Source of the DNA: an uncultured delta proteobacterium
GTDB lineage: Bacteria > Myxococcota_A > Polyangia > Polyangiales > Polyangiaceae
Length of the DNA stretch: 64,000 nucleotides
Assembly (NCBI GenBank): GCA_903906315.1
Contig: CAIVJW010000267.1
Location: forward strand, 24,488 to 88,487
Reading direction: 5' to 3'
Shown here: positions 8,740 through 17,509 of the stretch, one piece after another
Layout of the letters: every line of letters starts with the position of its first letter
Numbering within the stretch: the stretch's first letter is position 1
The notes under the pieces: model-generated
The model's database searches: none
Told to the model about the DNA's origin: nothing
What the model saw: only the letters and a program-made list of their open reading frames with translations
Translations under genes and position numbers: made by a program

Positions 8740-11409
8740 CTAGTGCACCGCCGAGCGCTTCTTCTTCGTCCCGAGGCCGGCCACCGAGTCGACGAGGATC
8801 TCCCCCTTCTCGACTCCCACCATCGCCGTCGCGCCCGACTCCAGCTCTCCGCGCAGGATCATCTCCGCGAGCGGCGCCTCGATCAGCCTCCCGATGGCGC
8901 GCTTCATCGGGCGCGCGCCGAGCTCCGCGTCGTAGCCGCCCGCGTCGAGCAGCACCTCGATGGCGCCCTCCTCGACCTCGAGGCGCACGCCGCGGTCCTC
9001 GAGCGACTCCCCGAGCGCGTCGAGCAGCTTGCGGGCGATCGACGCCACGTCCACGCGCGAGAGCGCGCCGAAACACAGCACCTCGTCGAGCCGGTTGTAG
9101 AGCTCGGGCGGTAGCGCCGCGCGGGCCGCCGCGAGCGTCGCGTCGGCCGCCTTCTGGTCGGTCGATCCCGTCGAGACCGCACGCGCAGCGAAGCCCACCG
9201 GCCGCTCACCGCGCGACGCCGTCCCCTCGGCCGATCCGAGGTTCGAGGTGAGCACGAGGACGGTGTTCGTGAAGTCGACGAGCCGCCCCCGCCCATCGGT
9301 CAACCGCCCCTCGTCGAACACCTGGAGGAACGCCTCGAGCACGTCGCGGTGAGCCTTCTCGATCTCGTCGAGGAGCACGACCTGGTAGGGCCTCCGCCGC
9401 ACGGACTCGGTGAGCTGTCCGCCCGCCTCGAAGCCGACGTAGCCGGGCGGCGCGCCGACCAGCCGCGCGACCGCGTGAGCCTCCGCGTACTCGGAGAGGT
9501 CGAGCCTCGTCATCGCGTCCGGCGAGTGGAACAGCGCCTCCGCGATCGCCTTGGCCGTCTCGGTCTTGCCGACGCCCGTCGGGCCGAGCAGGAGAAACGA
9601 CCCGATCGGCCGCCGCCCGCGCAGCCCCGCGGCGTTGCGCCGGAGCACCCTCGCGATGCGCCCGAGCGAGGCCGTGTGCCCGATCACGCGCTCGGCCAGC
9701 AGCGCCTCGAGCGCCAGCATGCGCTCGCGGTCCGTCTCGAGCAGCCGCTCCACGGGCAGATCCGCGAGCTCGGCCACGACGGCCGCCACCTCGGCGAGGC
9801 CGACCGACGCCGCCGCGCTCGCCGTCGCGCCCGCGAGTCCGGTCGCGCGCCGCCGCGTGCGAGCGCCCGCCATGTCGAGCACGCTGATCGCCTTGTCCGG
9901 CAGCGCGCGCCCAGGCAGGTAGCGCACCGACCACGACACCGCGGACGCGACGGCCTCGTCGGCGTACGAGAGGCCGTGGTGCCGCCCGAGGTCCTCGGCG
10001 ACCCCGCGGACGAGCAGAAACGCGTCGCTCTCGTCCGGCTCGGCGATCTCGACGACCGTGAAGCGCCGCGCGAGGGCCGGGTCGCTCTCGACGCTGCGGC
10101 GGTACTCCTCGGGCGAGGTCGCGCCCACGAGCCGCAGCTCCCCGCGCGCGAGCGCGAGCTTCACCTCGGCCGTCGCCTCGTCGAGCGCGCCGCCGCCGAA
10201 CAGCTCGTGCAGCTCGTCGACGAACAGCACGATCTCGCCCGCGGACTCGCGGACCTCCTTCACGACGGCGGCCATGCGCTCGGCGAGCGCGCCGCGCGCC
10301 GCCGTCCCCGCGACGAGCTCCGACACGTTGAGCTCGATGAGCCACCGCGGCCCCTCCGCACCGGGCGCCTCCGCGAGCCGCTGGGCGATCCCGCGCGCGA
10401 CCGCAGTCTTGCCGACGCCGGCCGGCCCGACGAGACACGGGCTGTTCGCGCGGCGTTTGGCCAGCACGTCGAGCGCCTCGTCGACCTCCGCGTCGCGGCC
10501 GATCACGCGCTCGAGGCGCCCCTCGGCGGCGGCGAGCGTGAGGTTCTTGCCGAGCGTCGCGAGCGTCGGGAACCGCTCCCGGTCCAGCGCGAGGTCGGAT
10601 CCGACGGGCGCCGCGACGCGCGCCTCCGCGGGTTCGGCGACCGACTGCGTGCGGAAGCCGGCGGGCGCGCGCCGGGGATCGACCCTCCCGCGCAGCGCGG
10701 GCTCGATCGCGGTCACGGCGGGCGGAAGCTGCGGCGGGGTGCGCGCGCGATCGACCCGCACCGACGACGGTGCGGTCGACACCAAGCTCGCGGTCATGGC
10801 CGGGGCGTGGGGCGTGGGCACGAGCGAGACCGTGACGCCGGGTCCTTCAGCGCCGTGGCGCGCGCGCGAGCTCGGCGACGGCGCGAGCAGCGCCGATCGC
10901 ACGGCCTTGGCCGGCGCGGGCTCGCCCTCGGCGCTCCGCGCGGCCGGCTGACGGCGCGCGGCCACCATCCCGAGCGAGAGCTGCATCGCCGCACCGCGCA
11001 GCCGTCCGAGGTCGACCCCGAGGTGCACGAGCGCTCGGTGCGCCGCGCAGCGACTGTCGCCGAGCAGCGCGAGCAGGAGGTGCAGCGCGGTCGGCTCGTT
11101 CGCCGCGCCATTGCCGGGCGTGGGCGGCCCGATCCGCAGCGTCGCGGGGGCCCGCTTCGAGAGCTCGCGCGCGGCGTCCAGCACGCGCCCGAGCGAGGCC
11201 GGCCCGTCGTCGTCGAACGACCGCGTCGCCTTGAGCAGCGCGTCCCGATCGAGGCGCCGCTCGCGCAGGAGCTCCGCCGCCTGGCTGTCGCGCGCCGCGA
11301 CGGCCGCGATCAGGTGCACCGTGCTCGTGCGCTCCTTGCGACCCTGGGCGAGCTCTTGCGCGAGCTTCCGCAGTGTGACGAGCTCGGCGTGAGAACGTGC
11401 CCCGGTCAT
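8740..11409 (-). CDS. Clp/Hsp100-type AAA+ ATPase with two ATPase modules
   Basis: An 889-residue protein-unfolding ATPase. The N-terminal Clp repeat domain (about 1-150) begins with SHAELVTLRKLAQELA and has a second repeat around LHLLLALLGDSRCAA. A Pro/Ala/Arg-rich linker (about 155-285) separates it from the first ATPase module, with Walker A GPAGVGKT (K334) and Walker B IVLFVDE. The second module has Walker A GPTGVGKT (K615), Walker B VVLLDEIEKAHRD and the Clp signature GAPPGYVGFEAGG, followed by a D2-small domain. The segment between modules is too short for the ClpB coiled-coil middle domain, so it is closer to ClpA/ClpC architecture; no UVR motif was noticed. No clpP or clpS is nearby. 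The long linker is unusual and suggests a lineage-specific paralogue. Confidence 0.9.
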   Translation of the reverse strand: MTGARSHAELVTLRKLAQELAQGRKERTSTVHLIAAVAARDSQAAELLRERRLDRDALLKATRSFDDDGPASLGRVLDAARELSKRAPATLRIGPPTPGNGAANEPTALHLLLALLGDSRCAAHRALVHLGVDLGRLRGAAMQLSLGMVAARRQPAARSAEGEPAPAKAVRSALLAPSPSSRARHGAEGPGVTVSLVPTPHAPAMTASLVSTAPSSVRVDRARTPPQLPPAVTAIEPALRGRVDPRRAPAGFRTQSVAEPAEARVAAPVGSDLALDRERFPTLATLGKNLTLAAAEGRLERVIGRDAEVDEALDVLAKRRANSPCLVGPAGVGKTAVARGIAQRLAEAPGAEGPRWLIELNVSELVAGTAARGALAERMAAVVKEVRESAGEIVLFVDELHELFGGGALDEATAEVKLALARGELRLVGATSPEEYRRSVESDPALARRFTVVEIAEPDESDAFLLVRGVAEDLGRHHGLSYADEAVASAVSWSVRYLPGRALPDKAISVLDMAGARTRRRATGLAGATASAAASVGLAEVAAVVAELADLPVERLLETDRERMLALEALLAERVIGHTASLGRIARVLRRNAAGLRGRRPIGSFLLLGPTGVGKTETAKAIAEALFHSPDAMTRLDLSEYAEAHAVARLVGAPPGYVGFEAGGQLTESVRRRPYQVVLLDEIEKAHRDVLEAFLQVFDEGRLTDGRGRLVDFTNTVLVLTSNLGSAEGTASRGERPVGFAARAVSTGSTDQKAADATLAAARAALPPELYNRLDEVLCFGALSRVDVASIARKLLDALGESLEDRGVRLEVEEGAIEVLLDAGGYDAELGARPMKRAIGRLIEAPLAEMILRGELESGATAMVGVEKGEILVDSVAGLGTKKKRSAVH

Positions 11410-11495
11410 CCGCGTTCGGTTCGCACGCCGCGAACGACATGGCCAAGTTCGCGAGGTGCTGCGGGCGCTGCGGCGCTACCGTACGCTGGCCGCAC

Positions 11496-11681
11496 ATGAA
11501 GCCAAGTGGACGAGAGCCGCCGGAGCGCGGCGACGGCGAGCCGCTGCCGGCCCCCCCCGCGGAAGGCGACGCCGCACCCGAGCGCGCCTCGCTGCTGGTG
11601 CTGTTCGGCGCCGCCGCGATCGCCCTCGCGCTGGTCCTCGGCGCGGTCGCGCTCCTCGCGGTGATCGCCCTGCGACCGTAG
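11496..11681 (+). CDS. Small single-pass membrane protein
   Basis: A 61-residue protein if started at ATG 11496: a hydrophilic Pro/Glu/Gly-rich N-terminus of about 30 residues and one C-terminal transmembrane helix (LLVLFGAAAIALALVLGAVALLAVIAL) ending in RP. An in-frame ATG at 11439 would add 19 residues containing CCGRCG; I prefer the later start because the extra stretch runs through the probable promoter of the divergent Clp gene. There are no recognisable homologue motifs. It converges with the hydrolase gene that ends at 11728. Function unknown. Confidence 0.55.
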   Translation: MKPSGREPPERGDGEPLPAPPAEGDAAPERASLLVLFGAAAIALALVLGAVALLAVIALRP

Positions 11682-11727
11682 CGCGAACGGTTCCTGGGGT
11701 TCGGGGCCGATCGCGGCCCCATCGCGA

Positions 11728-12414
11728 CTACGCCGCGGCCCCCGAGGCGTGGCCGAGCCAGTCATCGATGGAGTCGACGAGCTCCGCCCACACGTCCTCG
11801 CGATCGCGCTTGTAGCTCTTCGGCAGATCGAGCGAGTGGTCGCCGCCGTCGACCACGTGCAGCGTCGCGCGCCGGCTGAGGTGCGCCACCACCGGGCGCA
11901 GCAGGCCGAGGTCGCACAGCGGATCGCGCGTGCCCTGCAGAAAGAGCATCGGCACCTTCACCGCCGAGAGGTGCGTATCGCGCAGCGCCTTCTTGTTGCC
12001 CGGCGGGTGCAGCGGGTAGCCGAGGAACACGAGCCCGTCGCAGGCGAGCCCCTTCGAGGCCACGATCGACGCGACGCGCCCGCCGAGCGACTTGCCCCCG
12101 AGCACCACGCGCCGGAGCTCGAGCCCCGGCGCCGCGCGGAGCGCCGCGACGGCCGCCGCATACCCCTGCTCGAGCCGCTCCGGCCGGTCCGGCGCGCGCC
12201 GCCCGGCCTCCTTGTACGGGAAGTTGAAGCGCAGCACCGTGTGCCCGCGCGCCGCGAGCCCCGCCGCGATCGCCACCAGGAGCGGCGCGTGCATGTCGCC
12301 CCCCGCGCCGTGCCCGAGCACGAGCCCGATGCCGGAGCGCTCGCCGACGGGCAGGGACAGCTCGCCCGTCACCTTCGTCTCGGCGTCGACCTCGATCTCG
12401 AGCTGCGTGGCCAT
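11728..12414 (-). CDS. Alpha/beta hydrolase, dienelactone-hydrolase/KANL3-TEX30-like
   Basis: A 228-residue single-domain cytoplasmic hydrolase. Features are an oxyanion-side HGAGGDM motif near the N-terminus, the nucleophile elbow GKSLGG with S109, the acid residue in LQGTRDPLCD and the histidine in VDGGDHSLD, making a full Ser-Asp-His triad. HGAGGDMHAPL and the later FLGYPLHPPGNK are typical of the small KANL3/TEX30-like branch (Abhydrolase_11). The frame stays open upstream to 12585, but the ATG at 12414 is preceded by GAGGAG at about 10 bases and starts the first beta strand (MATQLEIEVDAET), so I chose it. The substrate is unknown. It is transcribed in the same direction as the L,D-transpeptidase gene, 100 bases downstream of it. 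Confidence 0.85.
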   Translation of the reverse strand: MATQLEIEVDAETKVTGELSLPVGERSGIGLVLGHGAGGDMHAPLLVAIAAGLAARGHTVLRFNFPYKEAGRRAPDRPERLEQGYAAAVAALRAAPGLELRRVVLGGKSLGGRVASIVASKGLACDGLVFLGYPLHPPGNKKALRDTHLSAVKVPMLFLQGTRDPLCDLGLLRPVVAHLSRRATLHVVDGGDHSLDLPKSYKRDREDVWAELVDSIDDWLGHASGAAA

Positions 12415-12514
12415 GCCCAGGGTCTCCTCGCGCGAGGCGCGGCCTGGATACAACCACGGAACCGCGCGCGGGCGGCGCCCTTTCAGTCCGCTCCGCGCGC
12501 GGCTCGCGCGGCAA

Positions 12515-14122
12515 TCAGAGCGCCGTCGACACGATCGGCGTCCCGGGCCCGTTCCCGTCGCCGGGGCGCATTCCGCCCCAGCCATCCGGCAGCGCGGGCA
12601 GGGTCCAGTCGAAGAGCCACTTCGCGTCCTCGGGCGCGACGTTCACGCACTCGGCGCTCTTCGGGTTGCCGAAGTCCTCGTGCCAGTACGAGGCGTGCAT
12701 CGCGAGCGGCGCGCGCAGGTACTGAATGTTCGGCACGTCCGTGAACCAAAGCACGGTCGGAGGCCCCTTGTCGGGCGACATGATCGCGACGCGGTCCTTC
12801 CACTCGACCGGAAACTGCCCCGTCTTCGTCATCGAGTAGATGTACGGATCATAGCCCGGCACCGGCGCGCCTCCCTTGCCGGGCGAGAAGAGCGTCGCCC
12901 GCACCGGCGTCGACCCGACATACGCGGTGAGCGTGCCGGGCACGATCTTCACCTCGAGCCACTTCTGGTCCTCCTTGATGCCGCGAGGCAGCTTGTCGCG
13001 GACCTTCGTCACGGTGACGTCGCTCTCCGCGACGAACAGGCCCTCTCCGCCGCGCAGCGCGAGGTAGGGCTTCTTGCCGTCATTGACGCGCTCGCCGGTG
13101 ATCTGCACGAATGACTTCGCCGGGAAGGCCTGATCGACCTCGACCATCCCGCCTGCGGAGTCCCGCTTGTAGCGAGGCCGGAGGCCCTTCGTGCGGTTCC
13201 ACGCGAGCGGCAGCCTCACGTCGCCGCCAAGGTCGACCCCGTGGAACGTCGAGCGCCGAAACGGCCTCACGCGATCCGCGGGCACGATCGTGAGGTCCGG
13301 CGTCACCAGCCACACGCGCCCGTTCAGCTCGAACGCCTTGGCGTACGCGAGCATCGAGCCATTCGGGATGACCTTGAAGACGAGCTTCTGCGCGTTGCGC
13401 ACCGGCCCGGCTCCGACGAGCCGCTTGCCGCCCGCGAAGTAGTCGGGCACCGGATCGGTCGCGTCGATCGTCACGCCGTTCCGGATGAGCTCCTCGTGCC
13501 CAGCGGACCACTCCGCCAGCTGCACGAACGAGCCCGCCGGCCCGAAGGACCTCTCGGCCTTCGCGGCCTCCTCGGCGGTCGGGACGCGCGAGTACATCGG
13601 CGCCCCGTTCGAGAATGCGTAGCTGTAGGGCCACACCTCGGTATTCTTGGGCGCGACCGTCTGCAGCGCCTTGAAGTACGGGTCCTCGAGATCGAGCGTC
13701 ATCGACGGGTCGAGGCACACGTAGCCCCGCGGCTCCACCGCGTACCACCCTCGGCCGCAGCCCTTGCCGTCCGCCGCGGGCTTGTCCGATCGCAGCGCGA
13801 CCGACGTGCCCATTCGCACGTAGCCGAGCGCCAGGCCTTTGTGCTCCGGGTGCTTGTAGATGTAGCTGAAGTCCCCGATGCTCCCGATCCGCTTCTTCCC
13901 CGGCGTGGGCGTGCTCTCCACGGCAGGGACCGCGGGCGCATCGGGGGCCGCGGCCACCTCGGCCGTCGTCGTCGCCTCGACGGGAGCCGCCGCGACGGCG
14001 TCCGGGGCCGGCGAGGTGGCGTGCAGCTCGGCGCGCGCGCCGGCGACCCGAGGAGAGGCGCCCGAGCAGCCGAGAGGGATCGCCGCGAGGATCAGAGGGA
14101 GGATGCGCTCGAGGGACTTCAT
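12515..14122 (-). CDS. Lipoprotein L,D-transpeptidase (YkuD family)
   Basis: A 535-residue envelope protein. The N-terminus MKSLERILPLILAAIPLGCSG is a lipoprotein signal with a lipobox cysteine at residue 19, which decides the ATG at 14122 over the longer open frame reaching 14197. After a linker, residues about 95-170 look like a bacterial SH3-type module (YIYKHPEHKG, GWYAVEPRGYVCLD). The YkuD catalytic domain occupies the last third, with the candidate catalytic histidine H476 in AMHASYWHEDFG and cysteine C492 in SAECVNVAPEDAKWLFDW. In typical members the cysteine sits in S-H-G-C; here it is S-A-E-C. These enzymes cross-link peptidoglycan or attach proteins to it in the periplasm. Family membership is secure; activity is less certain because of the altered motif. 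Confidence 0.85.
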   Translation of the reverse strand: MKSLERILPLILAAIPLGCSGASPRVAGARAELHATSPAPDAVAAAPVEATTTAEVAAAPDAPAVPAVESTPTPGKKRIGSIGDFSYIYKHPEHKGLALGYVRMGTSVALRSDKPAADGKGCGRGWYAVEPRGYVCLDPSMTLDLEDPYFKALQTVAPKNTEVWPYSYAFSNGAPMYSRVPTAEEAAKAERSFGPAGSFVQLAEWSAGHEELIRNGVTIDATDPVPDYFAGGKRLVGAGPVRNAQKLVFKVIPNGSMLAYAKAFELNGRVWLVTPDLTIVPADRVRPFRRSTFHGVDLGGDVRLPLAWNRTKGLRPRYKRDSAGGMVEVDQAFPAKSFVQITGERVNDGKKPYLALRGGEGLFVAESDVTVTKVRDKLPRGIKEDQKWLEVKIVPGTLTAYVGSTPVRATLFSPGKGGAPVPGYDPYIYSMTKTGQFPVEWKDRVAIMSPDKGPPTVLWFTDVPNIQYLRAPLAMHASYWHEDFGNPKSAECVNVAPEDAKWLFDWTLPALPDGWGGMRPGDGNGPGTPIVSTAL

Positions 14123-14200
14123 CGCGCCGATGGGTATCGCACCTCCACCCACCGGGCCCAATAACTCGCGCGACGGGGGAGCTGCGCCGAAATGCACGAA

Positions 14201-14229
14201 GGCCCCGGCTCGATGAGGGAGCCGGGGCC
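14201..14229 (-). terminator. Strong hairpin, probable terminator of the 14.3-14.9 kb lipoprotein gene
   Basis: A perfect 11-base stem, GGCCCCGGCTC paired with GAGCCGGGGCC, with a 7-base loop. It lies 62 bases past the stop of the minus-strand lipoprotein gene and before the next minus-strand start at 14122. Read on the minus strand it is followed by a moderately T-rich TTCGTGCATTTC. There is no classical U tract. Confidence 0.55.
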
Positions 14230-14290
14230 TGCGAAGCTGGGAATCAATCGGCTGCGCCCCCCCGCGGCGGCGAGCGCGCGGACCCGACGA

Positions 14291-14860
14291 CTACAGGTCG
14301 TGCTTGAGCACCACGTCGTCGACCTCCGTACCCGTGTACTCGGCCGTCTCGCTGCAGGTCTCCGGCACCTTCGGGCACTTTTCGCCCGAGCACTTCTCCG
14401 AGTGCGTCGAGGTGACCGTGCCGCTGATGGTCTTGCCGTCGACGGTGACCTCGACCGTGACGCGGTCGGTCTTCGTGTACTTGAACCCGGTGCCGTCGGC
14501 GTTCGCGTACGCGACGTCGACCTTCGTCGTCTCGAACGTGTAGGTCTTGTCGGTGAACGACCCCTCGAGCGTCGACTTGCCGCCCTGGATCTCGAGGAAG
14601 TACTGCTCGGCGTCCTTGCTGCCGGCGTAGATCTCCCACGTCTCGCTCGATCGCAGGTCGTCGCTGCTCGCCTTCACGGCCGCGGGGATCTTTCCGTCGG
14701 CGTAGCAGCCGGCGCTCTTCGCGCCCGTCGTGTCGATCGCGACACGGTAGATCTTGTACTCGCCCGGCGAGACCGAGGCGCTGCAACCAAACGCCACCCC
14801 ACCGATCGCGGCGAGAAAGGCGCTGCACGAGAGCACGCGAAGCCAGCGAGAAGCCGCCAT
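14291..14860 (-). CDS. Hypothetical lipoprotein
   Basis: A 189-residue lipoprotein of unknown function. The signal MAASRWLRVLSCSAFLAAIGGVAFGC ends in a lipobox (AFGC) with the modified cysteine at residue 26. The mature part is beta-rich with alternating Thr/Val/Lys/Asp, for example KVDVAYANADGTG and RVTVEVTVDGKTISGTVTS, like a small beta-sandwich. It has a short Cys cluster near the end (KCSGEKCPKVPETC), which could form disulphides in the periplasm. The start is well marked: GGAGGATTACC precedes the ATG. It has its own hairpin terminator downstream, so it is probably monocistronic. Confidence 0.8.
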   Translation of the reverse strand: MAASRWLRVLSCSAFLAAIGGVAFGCSASVSPGEYKIYRVAIDTTGAKSAGCYADGKIPAAVKASSDDLRSSETWEIYAGSKDAEQYFLEIQGGKSTLEGSFTDKTYTFETTKVDVAYANADGTGFKYTKTDRVTVEVTVDGKTISGTVTSTHSEKCSGEKCPKVPETCSETAEYTGTEVDDVVLKHDL

Positions 14861-14962
14861 GGTAATCCTCCGAGGTGAGCCTCCGGCCTTGGCTCGGCCG
14901 GGTGAGAGTCCGACGTGAATCAGGCGGTCGCGCGACGACAGGCGGCGCGCGACCCCGTCAAG

Positions 14963-16096
14963 TCACTTGCAGGTCGCACCCAGGCACGCGGCGAGCTCCG
15001 AGCCGCACTGCTGCTGGATGCACTGGAGCGTGTCGCCACCGCCGCCCGAGCACTGAGGCAGGTTGGCGACGGCGCAGCTCAGCACCTGGTCGACGAAGAA
15101 CTGCACGTTGGGGCAGCCCTCTGCGACGCAGTTCGACACGCAGGTCACGCTGAATTTGGGCGGGTTCACCCCGAGATCGATGCAGCCGAAGGCGCAGGTG
15201 ACGACCTCGATGCAGCCCTTGGAGTCGCACGTCCCGCAGTCCTCCGAGCAGTTCGTGCACGTCTCGTACGGCGCCTCGCACTTCTGGTTGCCGCAGACCG
15301 AGCAGACGCCGCAGTCGTGATCGCAGGAGGCGCAGGTCTCGTTGTTGTTGCAGATGCCGTCGCCGCAGCCCTCGCACTTGCCGCAGTCGTCCGGGCACGT
15401 GAAGCAGTTCTCCGAGCCCGCATTGCAGATGCCATTTCCGCACGTCTCGCACTTGCCGCAATCGGGCGCGCAGGAGAGGCAGTCCTCGGGCGCCTTGCAG
15501 TAGCCGTCGCCGCACGTCAGGCAGCCACCGCAGTCGCCCGGGCAGCTCGAGCACGTCTCCGTCGGGTCGCACACGCCATTGCCGCACGTCTTGCAGAGCC
15601 CGCAATCGGTCGGGCAGCTCGCGCAGCTCTCGCTGTTCAGGGCGCACTTGCCGTCGCCGCACGTCTGACAAGCACCACAGTCGACGATGCAGTTGCCGCA
15701 GGTCTCGCCCGCGCCGCAGACGCCGTCGCCGCAGGTCTTGCAAGCCCCGCAGTCGCCGGGGCAGCTCGCGCAGGTCTCCGTCGCGTCGCAGGTGCCATCG
15801 CCGCAGCCCGCGCAGAAGCCGCAGTCCGGCGAGCACGTCGCGCACGTCTCGTCGGCGGCGCAGGTGCCATCGCCGCAGGTCTGGTTCGTCGGGATGCCGC
15901 CCCCGCCGCCGGTGCCCCCGCCCGCGCCGCCGCTGCCGCCAGCGTGGCTCGCCGTGGTCGTCGTCGTGCCTGCCGCGAGGTCGTCGAACGGACCCGTGCG
16001 GCCGCAGCCCGCGACCGCCACGACCCAGAGCGCCGCGAGCGCGAGGATCGCCCGGACAGCGAGGGCGGTTCTGGACGTCGAGGAGACGAACGGCAT
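14963..16096 (-). CDS. Lipoprotein with nine cysteine-rich CGDG-type repeats
   Basis: A 377-residue secreted lipoprotein. The signal peptide ends in VAGCGRTGPFDD, giving a lipobox cysteine, and is followed by a Thr-rich and Gly-rich linker. Residues about 70-285 are nine tandem repeats of about 24 residues with the pattern C-G-D/N-G-x-C, then E-T/D-C-x-x-C, then D-C-G-x-C. Each repeat has about six cysteines in a spacing that suggests disulphide-locked small units. The C-terminal 90 residues are a different Cys-rich domain (GCIEVVTCAFGC, QCIQQQCGSELAACLGATCK). Such repeats are common in Myxococcota surface proteins, but no function is established that I can name. The ATG at 16096 has GAGG upstream; the frame is open further but lacks a signal there. 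Confidence 0.85.
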   Translation of the reverse strand: MPFVSSTSRTALAVRAILALAALWVVAVAGCGRTGPFDDLAAGTTTTTASHAGGSGGAGGGTGGGGGIPTNQTCGDGTCAADETCATCSPDCGFCAGCGDGTCDATETCASCPGDCGACKTCGDGVCGAGETCGNCIVDCGACQTCGDGKCALNSESCASCPTDCGLCKTCGNGVCDPTETCSSCPGDCGGCLTCGDGYCKAPEDCLSCAPDCGKCETCGNGICNAGSENCFTCPDDCGKCEGCGDGICNNNETCASCDHDCGVCSVCGNQKCEAPYETCTNCSEDCGTCDSKGCIEVVTCAFGCIDLGVNPPKFSVTCVSNCVAEGCPNVQFFVDQVLSCAVANLPQCSGGGGDTLQCIQQQCGSELAACLGATCK

Positions 16097-16387
16097 GACG
16101 GGGCCTCGATGGAGCTCGGGTGAAGGGAAGCCGCCGGCGCGGGGCGCCAAGGCGAGCGGAGCATATCGCACCCCGCGCCCGAGGGTTCAAGGAACGACGC
16201 CTCCGGGGCGCCGTGTGCGCGCGGGAAAGACCACAAAAAGGAGGAGCCGCGCGGCGTCGGCCCCCCGAGCTGGCGGGGCACGACGAGCCGCACGGCTCGT
16301 CCCTCGTGAAGCGGCCGGCGGTCGGGATCCCCCGACGACGCCGGACGTCGCGCTACGCGGCCCGCGCGTGCGGGTCGCGCGCGATCC
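16097..16387. other. Intergenic region between two lipoprotein genes
   Basis: 291 bases without a supported gene. They contain a short hairpin CGAGCCG-CA-CGGCTCG at 16284-16299, which could end the small lipoprotein transcript from the minus strand, and an A-rich patch near 16230-16245. Long frames here lack coding-type third-position bias. Confidence 0.4.
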
Positions 16388-16579
16388 TCACTTCGCGGCC
16401 GGGAGACCGCTCGGCACGGCGGGAACCGCCGGGACGGCCGAGGGCACGCCGCTCACCGCGGGGGCCTCGGGCATGCCGCTCGCGACGCCGGGGACGCCGG
16501 GCGCCGTGGGGGCACCGCCGCAGGCGATCGCGAGGACGGAGAGGGAAATCGCGAGAAGCGCAACGAACACCTTGGTCAT
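16388..16579 (-). CDS. Small Val/Pro/Gly-repeat lipoprotein
   Basis: A 63-residue lipoprotein. MTKVFVALLAISLSVLAIACGG is a clear lipoprotein signal with the cysteine at residue 20. The mature 44 residues are almost only Gly, Pro, Val, Ala and Ser in an imperfect repeat (GVPGVASGMPEAPAVSGVP and on), an elastin-like composition. The ribosome site GGAGG lies 6 bases before the ATG, one of the best in the window, which makes the gene convincing despite its size. It is divergent from the ECF sigma factor gene, so it is a candidate target of that sigma factor. A structural or spacer role in the envelope is a guess. Confidence 0.8.
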   Translation of the reverse strand: MTKVFVALLAISLSVLAIACGGAPTAPGVPGVASGMPEAPAVSGVPSAVPAVPAVPSGLPAAK

Positions 16580-16762
16580 GGAAGCCTCCGAAACGATACT
16601 GAGATTAGGACCGCGCCACACGAGCGGCTCGCATCTTGACGCGCGGCTCACCCGAAACGGCTCAGGGGCGTGCACATCACCCGAGGTCGGTCCCCAATTC
16701 AAGTATTTGGTGAGCCAAAGGCGGGCCACGGGGCGTCCATCGTGCGAGGATCCACGGCGGAC

Positions 16763-17509
16763 ATGGGCATCAGGGCACAGCGCGGGCAGCTTCGCCTCGT
16801 CGATCGCGACGGGCAGGACGGCGCCCACCCCACCGAGGCGACGACGACGCCCGTGGTCGCCACGCCTGCGCCGCGACCGCCGACCTCGCCTCCCGCGTCC
16901 GCGGTGCGTCCCTCGGCGGGCGCCCTCGCCACCCTCGCGGACGGCCCGCTCGTGGCCCTCGGCCGCCAGGGCGAGACGCGCGCGCTCGAGGTGCTCTACC
17001 GCCGCCACGCGACCTTCGCGATCCACCTCGCCACCCGCATCGAGGGCTCGTCGCGCGACGTCGAGGACATCGTCCACGATGCGTTTCTCCGCGCGTTCGA
17101 GCGCCTCGGCGACCTCGCCGACCCGGCGCTCTTCAAGTCCTGGCTCGGGTCGATCGTCGTGCACGCCGTGCGGTCGCGGCTTCGGCGAGGCCGCCTGCTC
17201 ACGCTGCTCGGCCTCGGCAAGTCCAGCGAGCCAGTCGACCTCGACGCGCTGGCGAGCCCCGACGCGTCCCCGGACGTGCGGGCGCAGATCGCGCAGATCT
17301 ACGCCCTGCTCCGCACGCTGCCGACCGACGACCGCATCGCGTGGACGCTCCGCGCCATCGAGGGGCACGACCTCGAGGCCGCGGCGCAGCTCTGCGGCTG
17401 CTCGCTCGCGACGGTGAAGCGCAGGATCGGGCGCACCCAGCGCTTCCTCGACGACCACTTCATCGACGCGACGGCGCGCCCCCACGAGGACGCGGAGGTG
17501 GGATCGTGA
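16763..17509 (+). CDS. ECF-type RNA polymerase sigma factor
   Basis: A 248-residue sigma-70 family protein of the extracytoplasmic-function type. Region 2 (about residues 65-130) contains ALEVLYRRHATFAIHLATRI, then DVEDIVHDAFLRAFERL, the usual core-binding and -10 recognition helices. Region 4 (about 165-225) contains LPTDDRIAWTLRAIEGHDLEAAAQLCGCSLATVKRRI, a helix-turn-helix for -35 recognition. The first 60 residues are a poorly conserved Pro/Thr-rich extension. The start is uncertain: ATG 16763 is preferred, with GTG 16742 and ATG 16670 as alternatives. The stop overlaps the next gene's GTG by four bases, linking it to a FecR-type regulator that probably controls it. Confidence 0.9.
   Translation: MGIRAQRGQLRLVDRDGQDGAHPTEATTTPVVATPAPRPPTSPPASAVRPSAGALATLADGPLVALGRQGETRALEVLYRRHATFAIHLATRIEGSSRDVEDIVHDAFLRAFERLGDLADPALFKSWLGSIVVHAVRSRLRRGRLLTLLGLGKSSEPVDLDALASPDASPDVRAQIAQIYALLRTLPTDDRIAWTLRAIEGHDLEAAAQLCGCSLATVKRRIGRTQRFLDDHFIDATARPHEDAEVGS

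Noticed and set aside
15200..15900. Possible satellite DNA from repeated GCCGCAGTC-like words
   Set aside because: Explained by the nine 24-residue CGDG repeats of a lipoprotein gene; codons vary between units.
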